Positions 1 through 12,475 of a stretch of DNA of 64,000 nt are shown piece by piece. Source of the DNA: Timema cristinae (lineage: Eukaryota > Arthropoda > Insecta > Phasmatodea > Timematidae); NCBI GenBank assembly GCA_039000515.1, contig JBCFYV010009882.1:107650821-107714820 (forward strand), read 5' to 3'. A program made the position numbers and the translations under genes. Position 1 is the first letter of the stretch, and every line of letters begins with the position of its first letter. The notes beneath the pieces are model-generated. The model was given only the letters and a program-made list of their open reading frames with translations. It ran no database searches and was not told where the DNA came from.

Positions 1-258
1 AACCTTTTATTTTAATTGTGATTAAGTTTATTAAAGAGAAACTACTACTAGATGTGAAACAAAAACTTAAGATGTTACAAGGAATTATACATGATGTATT
101 TCAAGGTTGCGATGCTCAAATGGTTTATTAGCAGACGATTGTGACATTTAATGGTGGATACTGACAATATGCCTTATTTCATTCTCCCTAACTTTGTGAA
201 CAAAATATAATTTTTCTTTTTCTGATTCAAAGTTAAAGTTATAAAGCTATTTGTTATT

Positions 259-500
259 TTAGCACCACGACTTACTACCCGTTTGTATTATATGATTATG
301 TACTAATTACACTAATGATTTTATGGATTAGGAAGTTTATATTTAGATTAATTGTGCCTGCACTTGCAAGGAAGGAGAGTGGAAAACCCTTTTGTAAAAA
401 CCACCCACAGTACACCAAACATGATTCGAATCTCGATCTCCCCGTCATTGGCAATCTATTTTACTGCAAAATTAGTGTCTTAGACCATGCAGACATTGAA
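259..500 (-). repeat. Diverged SINE-2 copy
   Basis: Reading the minus strand, a tRNA-like head with a GATTCGAATC B-box-like core (near 420-435 on +) is followed by the body with the accepted motif TTTTTACAAAA-like region and the 3' end TAGTAAGTCGTGGTGCT. It aligns by eye with the better preserved copy at 41,229-41,488. It is strongly mutated, so boundaries are approximate. The small ORF running through it is not a gene. Confidence 0.6.
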
Positions 501-1669
501 GCAGGTATGTTTTATTTATTTAAAACCTATCATGATAAATGTACCAATAGCTGATGCTTGAAACAAACGACTCTTAAACAAATACCAAGGCTCTTGTCTT
601 CCTTCGTATCCAAGACCTCGAGAAGGCTCGTGAATATTCGGACAGATCTTCATTTGTTCACGTGATTGCCAATGCATCTATCATGGACATGAGCCAAGGC
701 GACACTACATAATTAGACTATTCGGATACAGCCAATGTTGAGCTTTAGTTTCTGAGATAACGCAAATATCACCATAAAAAACTTTAACTCCTCTAATATC
801 TTTAAAAATTCCCTCAATTGTTCTCTGCCATCTGGCAGTAGTAATACAGCCAAGTGGATGTCAATTATGTTAAAACCAGTAGCAAATACTAAGGCTCTTG
901 TTAGGGGAAATAATGCTTTAGCTTAGCTTAGATTAGACAAATGTATACTTGGTACAGCTGAATTAATATTCCAAATCAAACACTAATAAATATGTTAATG
1001 TTTTGTTAGTGCTATCCATTGTATAGGTTCTTGACACACACATTTTGGTTGTAGCTGACATGCTTTATCTTTACTAATTTTTTATAAGATTTGTAGCTAG
1101 ATAATCTAGTTTTGATTAGGACCAGAATAACTTCTGGACTCTAAATTTTGAAAGGAGTGAGAAAACTTGCTATCAACAAACTCACAAGTCAGAATATTGC
1201 AAACCCCAATTTGTACCAAAATAAAGTTTATTTCGAATGTTTTGACTGTCATTCTAGTCGTGTGGAGTTATGTCTGTCGCAAGCTAAAGAGTTTTCAATC
1301 CTACAACACTGGAAAACCGATGACATTCCTAATTATTGAGCCAATGGAATCAAATCGCGCCATTGTACAATATCTGTAAGCTTAAAATGAAAGTAAAGTC
1401 AAGAACCTGCGATTGGACTCCTTAACGATGTACACAGGCTGCTAGGGACAGATATATTCCGATAGAGTGTGGTACTATCGGTTTGTCGTGCTCGTGACGG
1501 CCCGGTTAAAGAGGGAGACAGTATCATTACCTCTCACTCTTACTTAACTTCTCGCTTTGAGTAAAAATAAAAGTAAGGAAAGAGGGGATTAGTAACCTAA
1601 CAGGGAATGTTTACAGAGAGGTTTGGTGGAATACAATGCTACCGTTAGAAGGACAAATACTTTTAACTA

Positions 1670-2249
1670 CGCCTAGCCCAAGGGTGGATCCAGGTCTAGT
1701 TGTAGGGGTGAATTGGTTTTCACAAGGCTCCTTCAAGGATACATTTAATAATTTTGATTAATAAAGATTTTAATTTATAATATTTAAATTATAATATTGC
1801 GAGTTTAAAAAACTAGTTGAAATTAACAATTAATATAATAATAATAATAATACTTTAAGAAAGAACACAATTTGGATTAATCAATTTGTAATTTTAATAC
1901 AAAAATAACATAAAACAAAAAGTCGCCGTCACAATAAAAGTAATAAATATACACTTTACATAGGTCTAAAGTGTTTTAGTAATAAAAGAAAAAATGTGTA
2001 TTTTAATACTAAACTTAATATAAATATTGGAAAATTTTAGTTTTAATCCCTTTTCTTTGCTCTAGAGCTAAGTTGAAAGAGATGTTGCCTAATTTTGATT
2101 AGGTCGTGTAGGTTATAGGATGAGGAAGATGTTAGTAAGTCATTCTTTACAACTTTAAAGTATTGGTTTCAATATTTATGATTATTTTCTATGCAGGAGG
2201 GGACGATTGCATCCAACCCCACCTGGATCCTCCCCTGGCCTAGCCAGGG
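1670..2249. mobile_element. MITE-like element with inverted ends
   Basis: The left end (1672-1696) and the reverse complement of the right end (2221-2249) share the pattern TAGSCCARGGGWGGATCCAGG. The 580-bp interval is AT-rich and has no coding potential that I recognise. This is the structure of a short non-autonomous DNA transposon. No clear target-site duplication was found, so the outer limits are uncertain. Confidence 0.6.
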
Positions 2250-2609
2250 AAACTCGAATAAATATATGATTTTTAATGTTGATGAGAACAAATTCACTGT
2301 GAGGTTTGTAAAGATGAATACATACTCCAACAAGTTAATATACAAAATTAAATACACTTTTTGGAATATGTGGGATAAAAATGACATTAACTAAAGGTTT
2401 TTTTCATTTAAAATAAACACTTTTAAAAAATATGATATTCAACGAAATACAATAAGTGTAATGATCTTGATATTTTTTGGACACAATTATAATTAACTAG
2501 GACTGAATGCAATTAATGATATGATTTAAATTTCTAGGCCTAAGTACTATAGTTGTATTTGTAAACAAAATTAGTTACAGGTTCATATTGTTTACACTGT
2601 CATAATACA

Positions 2610-3300
2610 AACTGGTCGTTAAGCTGTAAAAAATATCTCGAAGGTTAGAGACATGTGGCCGACACGATTTGGAACAACTGGTTGACAAGTTCATGCTTAG
2701 GTGGACAAAGGGACAGCAAACTGGCCTACCAATTGGGGCTCCAGCTAACTGATCGACAGCACACTGGTTAACATGTGTGGAAAAAGTGGTCGACAGACAA
2801 GTGACTGTCATGCAAAAGCAGTGTCGATCACATGGTCGATGTGAGTAGGACCATGTGATAAAGAGCCAATTGGTCGACAAAAAGTATACAAATATTTGGA
2901 ATGATTGGTGGGTTAATTATCTGACCCTACTATGACCTACAGGTCGACTAGCCCATGCATACGAGGACAAAGTGATATACACACGAATAGTTGACCAATT
3001 TGGGTGCATAAAACTAATCAACAATAAACTGGTCGATACGTGTGAACAAAGTGATCGACAGACAAGAAATCTACACGAAGTAGTACTTAGACCAAGTTGT
3101 TGATAAGGGTAGGACCATGTGCTAGACGACCAACTGATCGACAAAATATTAACAAACATTTGATAGACTAGGTAACTAGTGGCCGTCGACTCGTCGAAAA
3201 ATACGTACATAGAACCACAAAGTGATAGACAGCCAACTGGTCGACAAAAAACAACTGGCAGACAAACGTTGAGATGGATCCATATAATAGTGGACCACAA
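2610..3300. repeat. Degenerate repeat built on AACTGGTCGACAA
   Basis: The motif ACTGGTCGACAA and close variants (TGATCGACAG, GTTGACAAG, GGTCGATAC) recur more than ten times. Longer blocks recur too: GTAGGACCATGTG starts near 2846 and near 3108, and a segment reading AAGTGRTCGACAGACAAG occurs near 2783 and near 3056. The spacing indicates a diverged tandem duplication of about 265 bp made of shorter motifs. Open frames on the minus strand here are by-products of the repeat. Confidence 0.65.
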
Positions 3301-3769
3301 GTTAATACATAGCGAATAAAGAACTCGCTAAGCCAAAAGCTAGGTGTTCTATTTTTGTATCCAGGTGTTCTTTTTCCACTATATATTTAGTCACATTACA
3401 GTGAACGTCTGTCATTCGTTAATAATAACAATGCCAATCGATTAAAATAGTGCGCTTTACATAACATTAAATAAACAATGTCCCTTCTGTTTAATGTACA
3501 AATAAAAATAATTAAATGTTGGTAAATACACCAATCATATACATAATATACAGTGAAAATGTTAACCAAATTATTGTAAAATAATAGCAGAAAAGGTATG
3601 TTCTCTAAGAAGAAAATACAAGAAATTAATAAAAATATTAAAGTTATTATTTTTATTACGATAAAATAATCAACAAAAATATACACAATTCTCTAACCAC
3701 ATCACTCACAAGTAGCCTTATTAACGTTGTTATCTCCTGATTAAATATTACTTTATTTGGAAAGATTCT

Positions 3770-4029
3770 CACCTGGATTATTTTTTAATTGAATGTATTT
3801 AGAATCTATTTGAGAATATCAGAAGGTGTGAACTACATCTAGAAGAGGGCTAATTTATTCCAAGAAGGGCAATCACCCCTCTCTACACTCCACTTATCGT
3901 TTGATCTGTCCCTTATTTGAAGTGGTCCTTTCCCCCTTTTTTGAAACTATACTCTTTTAAAAGATATTTAGAATAGTCCCCCCTACAAATTATTTAGAAC
4001 TTTGGATGTTCATAGAACCTATTTTGAGT
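3770..4029. repeat. Degenerate ~60-bp tandem repeat, block 1
   Basis: Successive segments resemble TTGAAAATTGGATGCCTCTAG followed by AAGATATTTGAAGTGGTCCTC, repeated with heavy divergence. The same unit continues at 5243-5535 and 6030-6330, on the far side of an inserted element. No gene is visible. Confidence 0.5.
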
Positions 4030-5242
4030 ACACCTAATTTCATAGCTGAGGGAACTGCATGTCTTATGGAGAAAAGATTTATCTTCGCTCTCTCTCTGTT
4101 ACCGGTTGCCAAATTTTCTAGCTTTCTGTTGTTGGAATGTGAGGGGGGAGGTTTACTTGGAAATCCCTCATTGTAAACAATGCGGCATGGGGTGGTTGGG
4201 GGGTTCAATTGACAGGCAAAAGCATTTCCTATCGGTGTACAGCCTTTTCTAGAAACATTAACTCTTTCCACAATCGTAATTTTTTCAAGATTGAAGTTTA
4301 TTAACGTTTCTCTATTCCCTCCGTAATTATGCTTAAAATATTTTATGTATAAAGCTTTTTTCCTCATAATTAATATACAAACAAATATATTACAACATGC
4401 ATTTTATAATAAATGCTATAAATTACATTCTTACTTGTTCTTAATCAGGTAACGGTACCACTCCTAGATCAACATCACTATCATCATCTTCAGAGCTAGA
4501 GGAGCTGTCCTTCAAATTTATCACGACACTGTCATGCAGTTTTTCTATAAGCCCATATTTATCCAAACGCTTCATTTGAGTAGAGTTATTTCTTTTGATT
4601 GGTGTCAATAACTTTCCCTTAGTTTTGAATTCTTGTTTAATAGAGATTACTAACTTATAAGATACACCTGTAGCTTCTGCAGTTGCCATTGCTGCTTGAG
4701 TTACTGAACAAGTTCCGTCTTAACGAAAATAGTTGTAGACTCTTAACACCATTGCCATTTCTTTACTACTTAATATTTTCCTCTTGGAATGTAATTGTTT
4801 GTAACAAGCCGGAGATTCCATAATGTTTGTTATATCTTAATTGTTAACAATACACTATTATTCAAATAAATATATTAATATGCACGTACAACTATAGTTC
4901 CACAACCTTACGGTAAAAATACAAAACACGCAACCAACACATACAGATACACACCAAATCTTAACGTGATCAATAACACATTATTCTACACAGAGTACTT
5001 ATAAAATATGAGTGTTTATTTAGTCAATGTTTTTGAGCTAGCTATTAGGAACACGAGACTCAGACTACTGTAACTTTACGACTGTGTTGGAGGAAGAAGC
5101 ACCAAGTACTGACAACAACGTCAGCCCAGCATTGCCAAATTTGATATACATTCGAAGGAAGACTGATCACGGAAAACAAAATAATGACAACGCTGTTGCT
5201 CAATAGTAAGCATGCAGTTCCCTCAACAATGAAATTAGGTGT
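4030..5242. mobile_element. Non-autonomous DNA transposon with ~32-bp TIRs
   Basis: The left end (4030-4061, ACACCTAATTTCATAG then CTGAGGGAACTGCATG) is repeated in inverted orientation at 5211-5242 with few mismatches. Inside is a short transposase-like remnant on the minus strand. The element sits between two blocks of the same degenerate tandem repeat, as if inserted into it. I did not find a convincing target duplication. Confidence 0.6.
4441..4821 (-). pseudogene. Internally deleted transposase-like remnant
   Basis: Translation starts MESPACYKQLHSKRKILSSK at 4821, has a break near 4722, and continues in another frame as an 82-codon stretch with VSYKLVISIKQEF and KGKLLTPIKR. This resembles the N-terminal helix-turn-helix of Tc1/mariner-like transposases that are abundant in arthropods. 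It then jumps to an acidic tail (SSSSSEDDDSDVD) with no catalytic DDE core between. I infer an internal deletion derivative carried by the surrounding TIR element. The family assignment rests on recalled pattern only. Confidence 0.45.
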
Positions 5243-5535
5243 AGCGTCCTTCGGAAATTTTTTAAAAGTTGGATACCTCAAGAAGCTATTTTTAATAGTC
5301 CTCAACCAGTTTACTTTTTTAAATTTAGATCTCCTGAAAGCTATTTGAAGGGGTTCTCCTCCAAAAATGTTTAAAATTTAGGTGATTCTAGAAGATATTT
5401 AAACTGCTCCTAGCTTTAATTTTTTTCGAAAATTAGATGCCTCTAGAAACTTTGAAGTGATCTTCTCTGGAAAACTTTTGATAATTGAATGTATATAGAA
5501 GTTATTTTGTGGTTAATGCAAGATCTTTCAACTTC
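5243..5535. repeat. Degenerate ~60-bp tandem repeat, block 2
   Basis: This continues the unit seen before the 4.0-5.2 kb insertion: GGATACCTCAAGAAGCTATT, then GATCTCCTGAAAGCTATT, then GATTCTAGAAGATATT, then GATGCCTCTAGAAACTTT. Spacing is about 60-65 bp. Confidence 0.55.
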
Positions 5536-6029
5536 ATATTCGATTGTATCAGAGGATTTAAAATATATTTAGGGGGTGGGATTTATTCCATCTGAGATTA
5601 TTTTCAGGGGAACGAGGTCCCTCTTGCCCCCACCCCACTCGGTTCTACCACCATAGATTGCAGTACTACACAAATTTATTAGATGTGTCCACGCAAAAAA
5701 AAAATGCTGACCAACTCCTGTTGGGAGACTTTACCACGATCCACCATAGATAAGACCTTTCTCTCCCCACTGAAAACGAGGGTACATCCATGATATTACT
5801 CTACATTCTCAACGTATATTTTTTAAAGGTCCGGATCAAAAGGCCATTATTGTACGTGTGATGTGTGCTCGGATACAAGTAGAGATTAGGCAAGATAAAC
5901 AGTAGTATTCATAGGCCTATACATTTACAAAAGGTGCTTCACCCAGTGGCGGTGGAACTTTATTTGTGTAGGAGTGTATACAATTTTTATAAAATAACTT
6001 TCTTCCAATTAATAGGAGATCTGGGGACT

Positions 6030-6330
6030 CAACACCATATATTTTGTGAAAATTGAATACCCCTAGAATCCATTTTGAAAGGTCCTTGTCCAGTAATATT
6101 TTGAAAATTAGACTCCTTCCAAGATATTTGGAGTGATCCTCCTCTAGAAATGTTTTGAGATTTGGATACCCCTAAACGCTAATTATAGTTTTCCTTACCT
6201 ATAATATTTTTAATTTAATTTTTCCAGAATATATTTAAAGTGGTTTTCCCCATGGCAAATGTTTAAATGTGTATGCCCAAAAAACTATTTATAGTGGTCC
6301 TCACCTTTAAATTCTCAAATGATGGCAAAT
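6030..6330. repeat. Degenerate ~60-bp tandem repeat, block 3
   Basis: Units such as GAATACCCCTAGAATCCATT, GACTCCTTCCAAGATATT and GGATACCCCTAAACGCTA follow one another with the same TTTTGAAAATT linker as in block 2. Non-coding. Confidence 0.5.
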
Positions 6331-6571
6331 TTTCAAGAACATTTTCCGGGATTTTTCCCAATTTTACTGGTGAGTGGACACCCTGAAAATATTATTTGCG
6401 GTATATCCATCACAATTAACTACAATTAACTATAAATAACACTCATATCACCTACTGACAAAATATTACTTTAGCTCTATCTCTCACAATTCATTACAAG
6501 TAACATACTTAATTCACGTCCTAACAAAATATTACTTTGGATATATACCTCGCAATTAATTACAAGTAACA

Positions 6572-6577
<6 letters not shown>

Positions 6578-6616
<39 letters not shown>

Positions 6617-6743
6617 TAGCACCGCGTCTTACTACCCGTTCGGGTTATACGCACTTACGCTAATGTGTAATGGTAGGGTGATTGTGATATGAAATGAAGG
6701 ACCTACAGTTTAACGTGGAATCCGAACCACGGTGGCGGCCTGG
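6578..6743 (-). repeat. SINE-1, 5'-truncated, with target-site duplication
   Basis: On the minus strand this is the body and 3' end of SINE-1, ending ACGGGTAGTAAGACGCGGTG and a (TAA)n tail, which shows as (TTA)n on +. The tRNA head is missing. The 13-bp AGTAACATTGTTA flanks both sides (6565-6577 and 6744-6756), so this is a genuine retroposition event by a LINE enzyme. Confidence 0.85.
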
Positions 6744-7259
6744 AGTAACATTGTTAAATCACTTATTGACAAAATATTACTTGATATAGGCTAATATATC
6801 TGTTGCCAGCAGCACTGTGTTGTTTTAATCTCAAACAAGTTCAAGAGAGCCAAATCGTCAAAGCGATTTTTTCCCCCAAGTTTTTGAAAAAGCACTCTTC
6901 GATAAACTACCCACAAATGACAATATATTAAAAAAACAAGTAAACTTATAAAATGTTATTTGTCATGTTAGACATTCCCAAGATATCAATTGGGAACTGA
7001 ATCATCGACTCTCTTTTTAAAATATTTCAAGTTTTTGAAAAATCACTCATCACACTTCAAAATTTTACTGACCAAAAACCAAATAGCCTCTACGTTGTTA
7101 TTTGTGAGATAAATTACTCCCTAGGTTTGCATTTTAATCAGAATCTTTAGATCCAGTTTTGAAACAAAAATTGCATTAAAAAATCTCTCATTTATAAACT
7201 ATCCTTAATTTGAAGGCTAAGGTCAAAATAAAATAAACGTGTTGAGATATTGCCCTATA

Positions 7260-7380
7260 ACTTATAAATATCAAGTTTGAAAAATTCAATCAAACCGTAT
7301 CCGATCCGTGGCCAAGGACAGGTTGACAGATAGACATGGGGACAAACAGAATTGTGAAAACTAGTTTTTTGAGTTCGAGT
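7260..7380. repeat. Dispersed repeat with GACAGATAGAC core, copy 1
   Basis: It shares ordered features with 19,540-19,650: ATATCAAGTTT, a CCGAT segment, a GACAG-rich tract, then AAAACTAGTTTTTTGAGTTCGA. It is highly diverged and of unknown type. Confidence 0.35.
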
Positions 7381-7516
7381 TTATAAAAAGCGTAAAAATT
7401 CATCAATATCTTGAAATACATTTTATTTCAAGATTACAATACTTTTATCTTGATATTAGTAAGTAAAAGAGTGACTACCCTGGTATGTGTTTGGACACTA
7501 CTCAGCAACAAGAAAA

Positions 7517-7672
7517 CTGCTCACTGAGGGCTGTCTGTCAATTCATGTGTAGCTAACATTGTATCCCCTCTCTCTAACACCAACAATCCTTATTGAGGAC
7601 TGTCTGGTTTGTTAGCAATACATGTGTAGCTAACAATGTATCACCACTCTAACAACAGCACTTGATTGGTGA
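7517..7672. repeat. Diverged direct repeat (~90-bp unit)
   Basis: GGCTGTCTGTC ... ATGTGTAGCTAACATTGTATC is followed by GACTGTCTGG ... ATGTGTAGCTAACAATGTATC about 90 bp later. Two copies, non-coding. Confidence 0.55.
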
Positions 7673-9094
7673 GGTAGTAGACTCGATACTTCCTAGTTTA
7701 TAAACTAAACATTTTAATATGACAAAGTTTATACTATGCTTCGTAACCTTGGATACAAAGACTTGAACTAAGACGCTTTAGCTTTTACTCTTTGAAACAC
7801 ATTTATTGTATGTTAGTATTTTTTTAAAATATATTACTAATCTAGACACCTACTACATTATGCCTGTTCCATTCTATCTTGGTCCATCAAATTTACCCTT
7901 TCGTTAAACCAGTGGTGTGCCTAGACATTTCCATCAGGGGGGCCACTAGGATTTTACCAAGTTCCCTCCCATATCATCGTCTGAGTAAATTCAAGCCCAT
8001 TTCCCTTTTCCTTTTCTAGTTTATGGTGAGTGGCCTAACGTACATGAATAATTCGGTGACCCGTAGTGGAAGAATCCTGTGTTCTTTCAACCTTTCAATA
8101 TTTTCTATGAAAAGTGGTGGTAAGGTATTTTCATTATTATATTCATATTTTGAAATAGTGTTTTCACTAACGAGTGAAGAATGTTCCACATTCGGTGGTA
8201 AATCCTCTAATTCGTCATCTTCATCAAAAATGTTTACATAGTTATTTATTTATTACAGAACGTCTTACCATTCATCTAAGCTATTCGCATTTAGTTATTA
8301 TAATAGGGTAAGAGTAAGTAAAGTAGAATAGAGAAGAAATGTACCGGTTTGTGTGGAGGAAGCGTGGGAAACTGTTACTAAAAGAAGCTTTGGTAGATTA
8401 CAGCAAGTCGGAATTCAAACCTTGACCTCCCACCCACTAATAAACCAGAAAAACGTGTAATTTACTTAGCACGCATACTGATTAGGGCTTATAATCACTA
8501 ACCCATAACTTATAAATTATATTATAATACAATCAACACCTTATATTTTGGGTACATCTAAGGACTATTTTAAACTTTAGGTAGCCAACACACTCGATTA
8601 CAAAAACTTGCCATCATTTCCGTTTGGAACCAATTTAACGCAGCCACATTTCATGTACAAGACTGTACTTTTTTTTTACAATTTATTTATCAACATAAAT
8701 ATATTTGGCACATTTTTGGCATATTCGCAGAATTTTTTTTAGAAGATAAATAAATAAAATACGCCTAAATATACTTTAACAAACACAAAATACAAATATT
8801 AGTTGTAATATTTTCAAACTACAGTTACCTTTTAAGTGATTCAAATTTGTTTCCGGTTAATTATGGTTCTTCTTTCTGGATTCTCCATTTCTTTAAATCT
8901 CTGTATCGTTTTCTTCTTTTGCATACTTTACTTGGAAATGAACGAGGCTTAGACATTTTGTACACAGCAAAATTCACATTAAAGTTGATTAATATCAAGG
9001 CCATAGTCGAGAAATTTTATAAACAATATATATTGCTTTATTTATGGTTGAAACGATACCAAAATTAATGTAAAAGTTCAAATTAGGGGGCTGT

Positions 9095-9375
9095 GTTACC
9101 ATGAAAACCACTTCAGAGAGCATCCAGAGGGGTTTAATAATTAGAATTTTTTCTAGCCTTCGGCAGCTATGGTGTCAGGCTTCCATAAAAAATACTTCAG
9201 AGAGCTTCTAGAGGTGTTTAATATTTTGATTTTTTTCTAGCCTATGGCAGTTATGGTGTCATGTTGCCATAAAAAATGCTTCTAGAGGAGTTTAATACTT
9301 AAAATTTGTCCTAGCCTCCATCAGTTGGGGGATGGGCCACCCCCTTAAATTATTTGCTGGCTACGGCCTTGATTA
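9095..9375. repeat. Three ~85-bp tandem units ending in an element-like terminus
   Basis: Each unit contains CTTCAGAGAGC or CTTCTAGAGG, then TTTAATA, then TTTTCTAGCC, then GGCAGYTATGGTGTCA. The last unit runs into GGGCCACCCCCTT and GCTGGCTACGGCCTT, a terminus style common in invertebrate interspersed repeats. No coding. Confidence 0.6.
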
Positions 9376-10212
9376 ATATCATTATATTTATGCCAGTTAA
9401 ATGGTAGCCTACGCTCAAACTAAAATATAAAACTAAACAATGTCAAAGGATGATGGTAACAATAGACTGTACAGCTTTCACACATTAAATAGCTAACAGG
9501 CAAGAACAGTCTAAAATATCATAATATTACTCTTGGTATGGTTTTGTACCTCAATACTATTCTCAGCTGGTTTTGAAAAGTTTGCTAATGATCTTCATCC
9601 CCCTCATATCTCCCCACCCGCCCGCCGCTGTCAATCAAACACAAGCGGTCACTCCACCTGTGTTTGGTTCTCAACGGTACGGCCCGGTTTGGCTGTATTT
9701 ATTTCTGTGAAAATCATATAATTTCGGGCCATTTCCTATCCAGTTTTTAAAATATGATAGTAACGATTGTATTAAAAATGTCAAATGAACCAGTATTTAT
9801 TGCTAAATAAGGAGAGTTAAATTTAATTTCAAGATACAAAGTAGTTTTCTAATAGGGAATTTATTTGTTAAAGAATGAGAAGGTCTGCCGCCGATTCAGT
9901 TTCATTATTTATTAAATAAAAATTAATATCTTGGAAAATATGGTACATACCGTTCCTAAAATATGTTTACCATATAGTGCTATACTATCCGTACATCCAC
10001 AAAAAAAAATTAAGGCTTTTACTTGTATTTCTTAATACTTGGATACGAATTAGTATTATTAAGTTAAATTAAGCATTATAACTATTTAAACAAAAAATAC
10101 ATAACAATTTTGCTCTATTATTACTTATTTTAATATTTTTATTCTATTAAAAAGGCTCACAATCATAAAAATAAGAAAATAAAATAAAATATTTTCACTC
10201 TTGCACAGCCTT

Positions 10213-10648
10213 AAGCCGCGGTGACGCACCACGAGCTAACTAGGACCGAGCACACTCGTAGAGGCGCGTGCTACTCGAATAGTTATAAAGATGGCCGCTC
10301 TCGTGTTGAAAGATATCGTAGCTGTCACGGATATGTTGATAAAGGGGCAAGAAATTCGTCAAAACCATACTCATGAAAGACAAGAAAGTTTGGACCCGTA
10401 AATGGATTCTCAGGCGCGAAGAATTAAGTGTATCTAATAATTTTCCCACTCAGTCCACGTTCCAGCATGCTCTCCTTTCACCATTCTGCGTCCCACCGCT
10501 ATTTTGGAATGCTACTCTGATCCGAGCACGGTTCGACTCCACTTCGATCGGATGATGCCATCCGAATGTTTGCACTATACGAGTAGTGACTGAGAGAGCA
10601 ATTGAACGTGCTCGGCTCGAGCGTACTCGTATCCTGTCACCGCAGCTT
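10213..10648. mobile_element. Short DNA element with imperfect ~45-bp TIRs
   Basis: The left end AAGCCGCGGTGAC then ACGAG and CCGAGCAC is mirrored by the right end, whose reverse complement reads AAGCTGCGGTGAC then ACGAG and CCGAGCACG. The interior of about 340 bp has no recognisable transposase. The 8 bp on either side do not match, so the superfamily is not determined. Confidence 0.55.
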
Positions 10649-11344
10649 CACCTTCGATATGATTGACAGCCTGACTGATATCAAGTTTCGAATAAAATCA
10701 ACAATTTCCTATGATCGCAAGAATACCTTCATTGTTCGAGATGTGTTAGGACACGATGATGACGGTTGTCCAAAAATCGCCACAAAATCCGGATTGTGCC
10801 GTCACGTTCGTTACAGGAACCACTGAATAAGCACAGTCTGCATGGGTAACTCAGTACAAAATACCCACCCTCTCTTTCCAAGGGGTCTGATACTGCTTCC
10901 ATCTTAGAAACAAGAGAGTAGGCCACATTGCGATGTATTCTTTAAAGTGGAACAAAATGGGCTCTAAGACGAATTTGAGCCTCCACTTCTTTAATTTGCC
11001 TACAACATTTTTCAAAAAGGTTCCAAATTTTGTTAAGAGCCCCTGCAACTTATCATTATTGGGAGTTTCCATGGCCTTATCAATAAAGCTGACAGTTCCT
11101 AAAAGTTATTTCAGATCCAAATTAGGGTGCATAACCACTCGAGGCCCAATACGGTATGTTAGCAAGATTATCTAATTTGAATTTATACTTAGTAAAGTAT
11201 AAATTCAAATTGTTCAAATCAACTAGAATGTTGGCTTTATCCAACAATGGTATATAAACGCAGGTGTCGGTACGCTCTTTTAATGTAGTAGGTAACATTT
11301 CCTTATTCTTAAAGTTTTCGTTTATTAGAATTACATGTGCACCG

Positions 11345-11765
11345 GTAGGCACGCCGTCTGAATATCAGGCTCATCTAATTCTGAGAGGGGAATCGCAAAT
11401 GCAGGGTGTACTTAACCACGGGAAAAAAGTATTTGATTGAAGGACCGTTCTAACAGACATTAGTGGTGCTAGCACCGCGAAAGACATCGAGATTCGAATC
11501 CCCATGGGCACGCTGTATGAATGTCAGGCTCATCTAATTCTGGAGGGGAGGTTGGAATCTAATCCCCGCTTGGTAAACTGATGGTAGTTGTCCCTCCAGG
11601 TAAAATGCTGGAACATTTTCTTAATCATCCCTAACACATTATCTTAGTTAATATATAGACGTTTAGCCAGAAAGGGTGCGTGTAGCTCATCTAATTATGG
11701 AGGAGGAGGAGGAGGTCGGGCCGGGTTCGAATCCCCACTGAGGTGTACTGTCACTAGTTTTCACT
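11345..11765 (+). repeat. Cluster of tRNA-like SINE fragments
   Basis: The phrases GGCTCATCTAATTCTG and GGAGGGGA recur at 11,366-11,390 and 11,530-11,555. B-box-like cores GATTCGAATCCCC (near 11,493) and GGTTCGAATCCCC (near 11,723) are present. None folds into a full tRNA by eye, so they are treated as decayed SINE heads. Confidence 0.4.
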
Positions 11766-12002
11766 AAATGGTTTCTCTCTTCCTCACTCCGCGTGAACGC
11801 TGGGAAATTTCTACCTTACTCCTCCTTACCACCTTATCTTCGCCAACAGTGGTCCATGTTGGTATGGTGGATACCAACATAACCATCGACGTGTTGCATC
11901 TTATCATAAGATACAACGTTAAATTTCAAAACAAGACACTAAAGTACTTTCAACAATATTCCCCCTAAACTTAAATAATGTTCTAAAATCTCAACTTACC
12001 GA

Positions 12003-12475
12003 GCTCCATTTCACTGTGTACCTCCCAAGCTGGCTATCTCCCTCGCCACACAACCTGCTAACGCGGACGGGTGGTCAAGACTGGATGTGCGATGGAACGG
12101 GCTGGGCCAACTCCGAATGTACGTTAAGGCTGCCGGGAAATGTGAAGTATAACATTTCCGGCACTAGATGGTTCCACGTGCCAAGAGCACTGTTCTGGGG
12201 CCTTACAGGGCATTCTCGTCACATGTTCCCCTTTCACCATTACCCCTCCTTCTTTTCTCCTCTCTTTGTGTCTACCTTGTGTGTAACCCCTACCTTCCCC
12301 CTCTCTGAGCAAATGATATCAAATAAATACCGCTAGGAGATTGGAGGACAAATCACTCTTGGCAGGATATCCATCTTGGGCACGTCTTCTTGTCCGAATA
12401 AATGTGAGAACTAAATTAAGTTTTAGCTTTTGTTCATCCAAATTCCTTTTCGGCCTTAATATGTTTAATATTCAG
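12003..12475 (+). repeat. Dispersed repeat family R1, copy 1
   Basis: Matches 59,826-60,295 in the same orientation. Shared landmarks in order are CCATTTCACYGTGT, GGGCCAACwC, ACATTTCCGGCACTAGA/GCATTTCCAGTGCTGAA, GGTTCCACGT, TTGTGTGTAACCCCTACC, AAATAAATACC and TTTCGGCCTTAA. Open frames through it are not conserved between copies. It may be the 3' part of a LINE or a large SINE. Confidence 0.65.

Noticed and set aside
10851..11352. Minus-strand frames of 65-76 codons as a small gene
   Set aside because: No domain, no clear splice borders, and frames conflict with each other. They could be part of an unrecognised relic, but I cannot support it.
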